Source of the DNA: Symbiodinium natans
Lineage: Eukaryota > Sar > Dinophyceae > Suessiales > Symbiodiniaceae
Length of the DNA stretch: 64,000 nucleotides
NCBI GenBank assembly: GCA_905221605.1
Contig: CAJNDS010001112.1
Coordinates: 1,495,972-1,559,971, forward strand
Direction: 5' to 3'
Shown here: positions 56,901 through 62,900 of the stretch, piece after piece
How positions within the stretch are numbered: position 1 is the stretch's first letter
How the letters are laid out: each line of letters opens with the position of its first letter
Made by a program: the position numbers and the translations under genes
Notes under the pieces: generated by a model
Databases searched by the model: none
The model's input: only the letters and a program-made list of their open reading frames with translations
What the model was told of the DNA's origin: nothing

Positions 56901-59900
56901 TCTCCCACCGGGCCACCGGGAGGCACGGAGGGAGGTCTAATGGGCTGCACCGTTTGAGCGGTCTTTGTGGTAGGGGGGTAGGGCCCAATTCCGGATCCTC
57001 TGTACTTCGAAGGGGTCGATAGGCTACATGTGGCAATTGCACAAGAGCCCCCGGCCCCCCCCCCCTCCCAAAAGAAGAACACAAACAGAAAGGAAAGCAC
57101 CCGACGCACGGCCTCACCCTAAACCCTAAACCCTAAACCCTAAACCTAAAAAGGAGCCTAGACCTGGGTGGTGAGAGCGCCGGCTTCGACAGCGGCCGCA
57201 GCCTCTTGGATGAAATGGGCCGGCCCTGGACCAGCCCGGAGCTCAAGAAGGCCACCGAGGGTTTTAGGGTTCAGGGTTTAGGGTTCAGGGTTTAGGGTTT
57301 AGGGTTTAGGGTTTAGGGTTTAGGGTCCTCAATATGATTGAAGGTATATTCCTTCATTCAGGGGTATTGGGCTCTTTGGGAAGGCCACCAACACGGCCAA
57401 CGTGGTGCGCCGGCGCATCGGGAGCGAGACTCTTGGCCTTGAGAGCCATATGGGGTTGTTTTCTTTTGGAGATGCGCCGGGTTGATGCAGTAAAAGGAGA
57501 AGGTGATGGAGTGAAGAATCTTTTGAGGTGAAGAGACGAGAGCAATGAACTGTTCAACTCCGAACTGTTTTCTCAAGTATCTGTATGTATCGACAGTATC
57601 GACAACATCCCAGCAACACCAATGCCACAACCTCCGAGGTACGGAGAGGGCAAGCGATGGATTACCAAGTGAGCCTTGCGAGCTGCACGGCTCTCTCTTT
57701 CTACTTTGCGACCTCTCTTGACCCACCTGCGCGGTATGGACAGCGGGCATTTCGAACCCCTGGCCAGTCTGAGAGGGTGTGGCGCTGCGGATCCACTAGC
57801 ACTAGCAACTAGGTTAGATGTCAGTGCGCAGCTGTTGAGCCCACACTTTTGCGTTGATGGTTTACGGTTTAGGGTCGGTGTGCTGCTGGAGATTTCGTGC
57901 CGCCCAGCCACCAGGTGTTTCGTGGCTTGCCATTTCGAGCGATTCAAAGCCACTGTGAAGGCATGACGCGTCTTCAGCCCCAGCATTGCACGCAGCGAGT
58001 TTCCCCCACTTCAAGACTCCATGAACAACCATGCATCAGAAGCATAGAGGATCACCCGCTCATACGCCCAACATTCAAGATGTGTCAAGCCTTTGAAAGT
58101 TACTAATCATGACTGCTTGCAGCTGGTCTCTACGCGAGTGCATTTGGCAGACGAGGTGCTTCAGCGCCTAAGAGAAGGAAGAGACGTAGGAATCCGTAGT
58201 CTGACTTCAGACAGGGTCTGACGGAGAAAGGCCGCAAGTGGGTGTTAAGTTTTGCCCCGTTGGTATGTGTGTCAGACTTGCCATGGCGAGCTGGTACATG
58301 TTTTGAGCTTGCGGAGAAGCAAAAGCACCAGCTGTACGTTTGTGAAACGGGGTTTGGTATGCAGCATCGACATGTATACTAGGACTAGGAGCCAGGAGGT
58401 CCGAGTTCCCCAAAATCGACAGCTTCCCTCCCCCAAAAGCGGAACTTAAGCCGAACCTGCAGGTAAAGGCTTCCCGTAGATGACCCCCTTTCGCTCTAGA
58501 CATCTTGCCTCAAGCATCTTGGGTTTATAGGGTTTAATAATTGGGTTTATAGGGATTATCGGGTTCATAAGGTTTAGAGGGTTTAGAGGGCTCAGGGTTT
58601 TAGGGTTTAGGGATCATGCTCACGCCTACTGCGCTCAGAACATAGTCGCCGGCACGCTCCACGTACCAGGAGTGTCGAGTCGAGGCAAAGTTCTTACTCC
58701 AACCTCGGATACCCCCTAAACCCCAAACCCTAAATCCTAAACCCTAAACCCTATACCCTAAACCCTAAACCCTCCAACCCTCGGTCTGAAGCTTCAAAGC
58801 CCCAAAGCCCCAGCCTGAGGACCGATCAACCCTGTGGCTCGAATTCTGCAACCCTCTAAGGCCATTTCCCGCAACAGGGGTACCGCTTTTGCCACCCCGA
58901 AATAGAATAGAATCCTCGCAAGGGACCCCCAAGAAGACCCCTATTTTCGGAAGCCCCTAATACTTGGAGGTTCAGGGTACTTAAGTACCCTCACAGGGTG
59001 ACAATTGGGTCAGAAGTACAGGTATAAATTGGTACTAAGTACCATGAACCTCCAAGTAAAGCTTGGAAGCCTGGAATCCTAAACCCTAAACCCCTAAACC
59101 CTAAACCCTAAACCCTAAACCCTAAACCCTAAACCCCCATGTAGAGCTTGGAAGGGTGGTGCTGAGCTCCCTCACCTTCCACGTGTCCCCGGGCGAGCGT
59201 CTGCTCATCGTCCTCCCGGCCAGCGGGGGCAAGTCGCTGTTTCTTGGAGTCCTTTTAGCGATTTAGGCCCTAGCCCTAAACCCTAAACCTAAACCCTACT
59301 AGCCCTGAACCCTGAATCCTAAACCCTGAACCCTAAACCCTAAACCCTAAGCCCTAAACCCTAAGCCCTAAGCCCTAAGCCCTAAGCCCTAAGCCCTAAA
59401 CCCTAACCCTAAACCCTAAACCCTAAACCCTATAAACTATGTTAATTACAGTTTGCGAGGGATGTTTGTGGGTTCGGAACCTGACCTTCAAACGGCCTTC
59501 GAAGAAGAACGGCATGACTCGCAAGGTTTTGGAGGAGCCAGCCGGCTTCGAATCAGCCTGCATAAGCCCTGGGTTCGTCTCTGCATGTCCATGTGTGTAA
59601 CCCTAAACCCTAAACCCTAAACCCTAAACCCTAAACCCTAAACCCTAAACGGCTTAGTTGGAGGTTTCATGCACTGGGGTTTGCAAGGAGAGGGGTGGCT
59701 CTTCAAGTGGGGCGCATTCATTGAATTTAGTGATTGACCGGTGATTTTCTTGGCTGGGTTGCTTGGCTTTGGAGACAGGTTTAGTTTCGGCCGTGCGGAT
59801 TTCAGAGGATCTTGCTTGAGGGTGTGTCGATAGACATATATCCCTAAACCCCCAGCACTAAATACAAATACAAACATACATATAAATACCGAACGAAAGA

Positions 59901-62900
59901 AATAAATTCAATAAACAAATAGATAAATATTAATATAAATGCATAAATATAAATAACAAATACAAATATAAATAAAAATATAAATACAAATACAAATACA
60001 AATAAATAAGAAAAAATAAATAAACAAATATATATATATATATATATATCGTGAAAGGTCGCTGTAGGAGCCCTCATTACCAGGCTTCTCCGGGCCCTTG
60101 CTGGGCTTTGGAGCCACACCTCTGGAAGCGGCGTGGTGGGGTTTGGTGCTCGCGGGTTTAAGGGTTTTGAGGGTTTAGAGGGTTTTGGGTTTAAGGTTCA
60201 GTTTAGGGTTTATAGGGGTTCAGCATTGAACGTGAATGTGTTAACCATAATTCTGCGCTGTACATGTCCTGAGCCTCGTAGGAGCTCTACAAACAGTCCT
60301 ACACAGGCGCTAAACCCCTGCATAGATCTCTGAGAGCAAGCAGGTTTGTGGTACTCTGCATGCTAAATCTCGAACTTTGAGAACTATACGATTGGAGCCC
60401 CAAACCCTAAACCCTAAACCCTAAACCCCAAACCCAAAACCCAAAACTCGAAACCCCTCCATCGAAGCAGGCATCTGCGAAGAGCCTGGAGGACCAAAAC
60501 CTCAACCCTCGTTGCCCCTACCTCATACCGCCGAGCTACTCCAAAGTAACAGTCCTTAAGAAGGATTGTCGTACCCCCACCTATTGAAGACCATTAGTAT
60601 AAGTCTGAACATCCCATGCCTAACCCCTAATGAATACGCTACACTCTCAACCTTTTTTTTTTTCCTCGTGTTCCCCAAGTCCTGTATAGTAAAAAACCTA
60701 AAACCCTAAACCCGAAACCCTAAACCCTAAACCCTAAACCCTAAACCCTAAACCCTAACCCGCAGTGCACCCTACATCCTCCAAGCCAAGGCCTGGAGGT
60801 GATCCCCGACGCCATGTTCGTGCAAGGCTTCGAGTGCCTCGCGCTGCGGGCAGTTTCTGGAGGTACTCGAGATCTTTTAGGGGTGGTATGAGACTTAGGT
60901 TCCTATGTTAGGGGACTGGCTTTGCTTTGAGTTTTGGGGTGGTTTGTTTGGTTTACATAGGGTTTATATAGGGCTCGAGATCTTTTAGGGGTGGTTTGTT
61001 AGGTTTACCTAGGGTTTATAATAGGGCTTATGGGGATTTGGCAGGGTAGCAGAGGGTTTGTTGTAGGGTCTGTAGGGTAATGTGCAGTTTATGGGGTTTG
61101 TAGGTTTTAGGGATGCGTAAGGTTCAGACCCTAAACCCTAAACCGTAAACCGTGGCTGTGGGTTGACTGTACAAGAGTTGCATGTCGGGTTTTTTGGGTG
61201 AAGGCTGTGAGGGCCACGGGCTTGCAAGTGGTAAGCGGTTCCGGAGTGGGTAGGGGTATTTCAGGGTTTTTTAGGGTTTCAAGGGTTTCTAGGGCTTCTG
61301 AGGGTTTGGAGGGTTCTTAGGGTCTCCAGGGTTTCTAGGGCTTTTGCGGGTTTTCAGGAGTTTGAGGATTTTATGGTCTTCGGGATATTTCAGGGTCTTG
61401 TTCCACACACAAAATGTCTCTGCAACGACCGAGCCCAGCACTCCCCACAACCGAAAACACCCTGCAACCCCTAAACCCGTGGTGGCAAGAGGACCTCTCT
61501 TTTTTTAGGGTTTAGGGCTATACACCCTAACCGAAACCTGTTCAAACCTCATGTTGAAGCCTATAAACCTTTAACCCCCTAAACCCCAGCTCCTCCATCG
61601 ATATTCCCGGGCCATGGCGCTAGCGAGGTTCCCGCCGCTGCCGCTTCGCAAGTTGCTTTGCTACCCCGAGCCTGCTGAAGGAGAGGGGCACATTTGGGCC
61701 TTGTAAGAATGCTTTGTTTTTTTGGGAGGGGGGGGGACAGATCGTAGGATCTGTTCTCTTTGCGACGATCCCCCTCCGCGACAAGTTCCTTGCGCGGAAG
61801 GATGTCTCAAATTCGGGTCCGCGACAGAAGCGTGCAACCACGCAGCCAATGATATAGCTGACCCTAAATACTAGTTCATGGTTGGGATGGCCTTATTGGG
61901 TTTTAGTACCCTTAAAAATGTAAAATGTTACCCGACTATGACAAAGAATAGACACACTCGAACTCAAGCCAGCTCAACTTCGTGAGTCGTGGATCGAAAA
62001 AGGGCCCCGGAGCCCTTATCCCCAGAAGCGACCCTCGACCTTCGCCTCACCCATCAGAAAATCCTCTTTCTCTCTCTCTCTCTCTGCAAGTTTTTGTTCA
62101 GGAGGGGGGATTGGAGGCCACGGTTATGGGTAAAACAATAGCCCTGAACCCTAAACCCTAGGCCCTAAACCCTAAACCCTAAAACAAGCGCAGAGGAGAT
62201 GTGGAGTTGGTGCTGTCCCTGGTGGGCTTGCAGTCCCTGCTTCCCTCGGCCGAGCGAGCGGCCAACTGGGAGGCATATGGGCCCCTGAACAGAAAAGGGT
62301 TTAGGGTTTAGGGTTTAGGGTTTAGGGTAGAGAACACTCCAACCCCGGTATCGTTAAAGCCCCACCCCTGGAGTCAAAGAGCCCTCATAGCAGAAGAGAT
62401 CATGGATTTAGGGTCGGATTTAGGGTACGTCCCCGGATGCAAAAACGGTAAACCACACTCCAACTCCCACACACTCGTTAAACCCTCTAGAGACAATCCC
62501 AGAGCCAGAGCCCTCATAGCAGAAGAGCACCAGCCAACAGCCAGCAGGTGTAGGGTGTAGGGTTTAGGGTTTAGGGTTTAGAATTCAGTTCCCTGAATCC
62601 ACGTAAGAGAGTCCTCTGGCAAAAAAGTCCCCCGAATCCTGCAAACCCCGCGCAGACCCTCTCTTCACAAGCCCCTCTCCCCCTAGGCAGGGTTACTGGC
62701 TGTCCCTTTAGGTATTAGCAATCTCGGAGTATTCGGAATGGTTTAGGGTTTAGGGTTTAGGGTTTAGGGCACAGGGTTTAGGGTTTAGGGTTTAGGGTTT
62801 AGGGTTTAGGCTTGTTGAAAGGCTGCAAGGGCATGCCTATGTGGCTTAGAGTTTCAGGGCTGAGGAGGGTGGAGCTTTTGGGGCGACTTTCCCAGCAGAG

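Noticed and set aside
59844-60119. Hydrophobic minus-strand frame like a membrane protein
   Set aside because: It translates an AT-rich simple repeat (AAATA/TA units).
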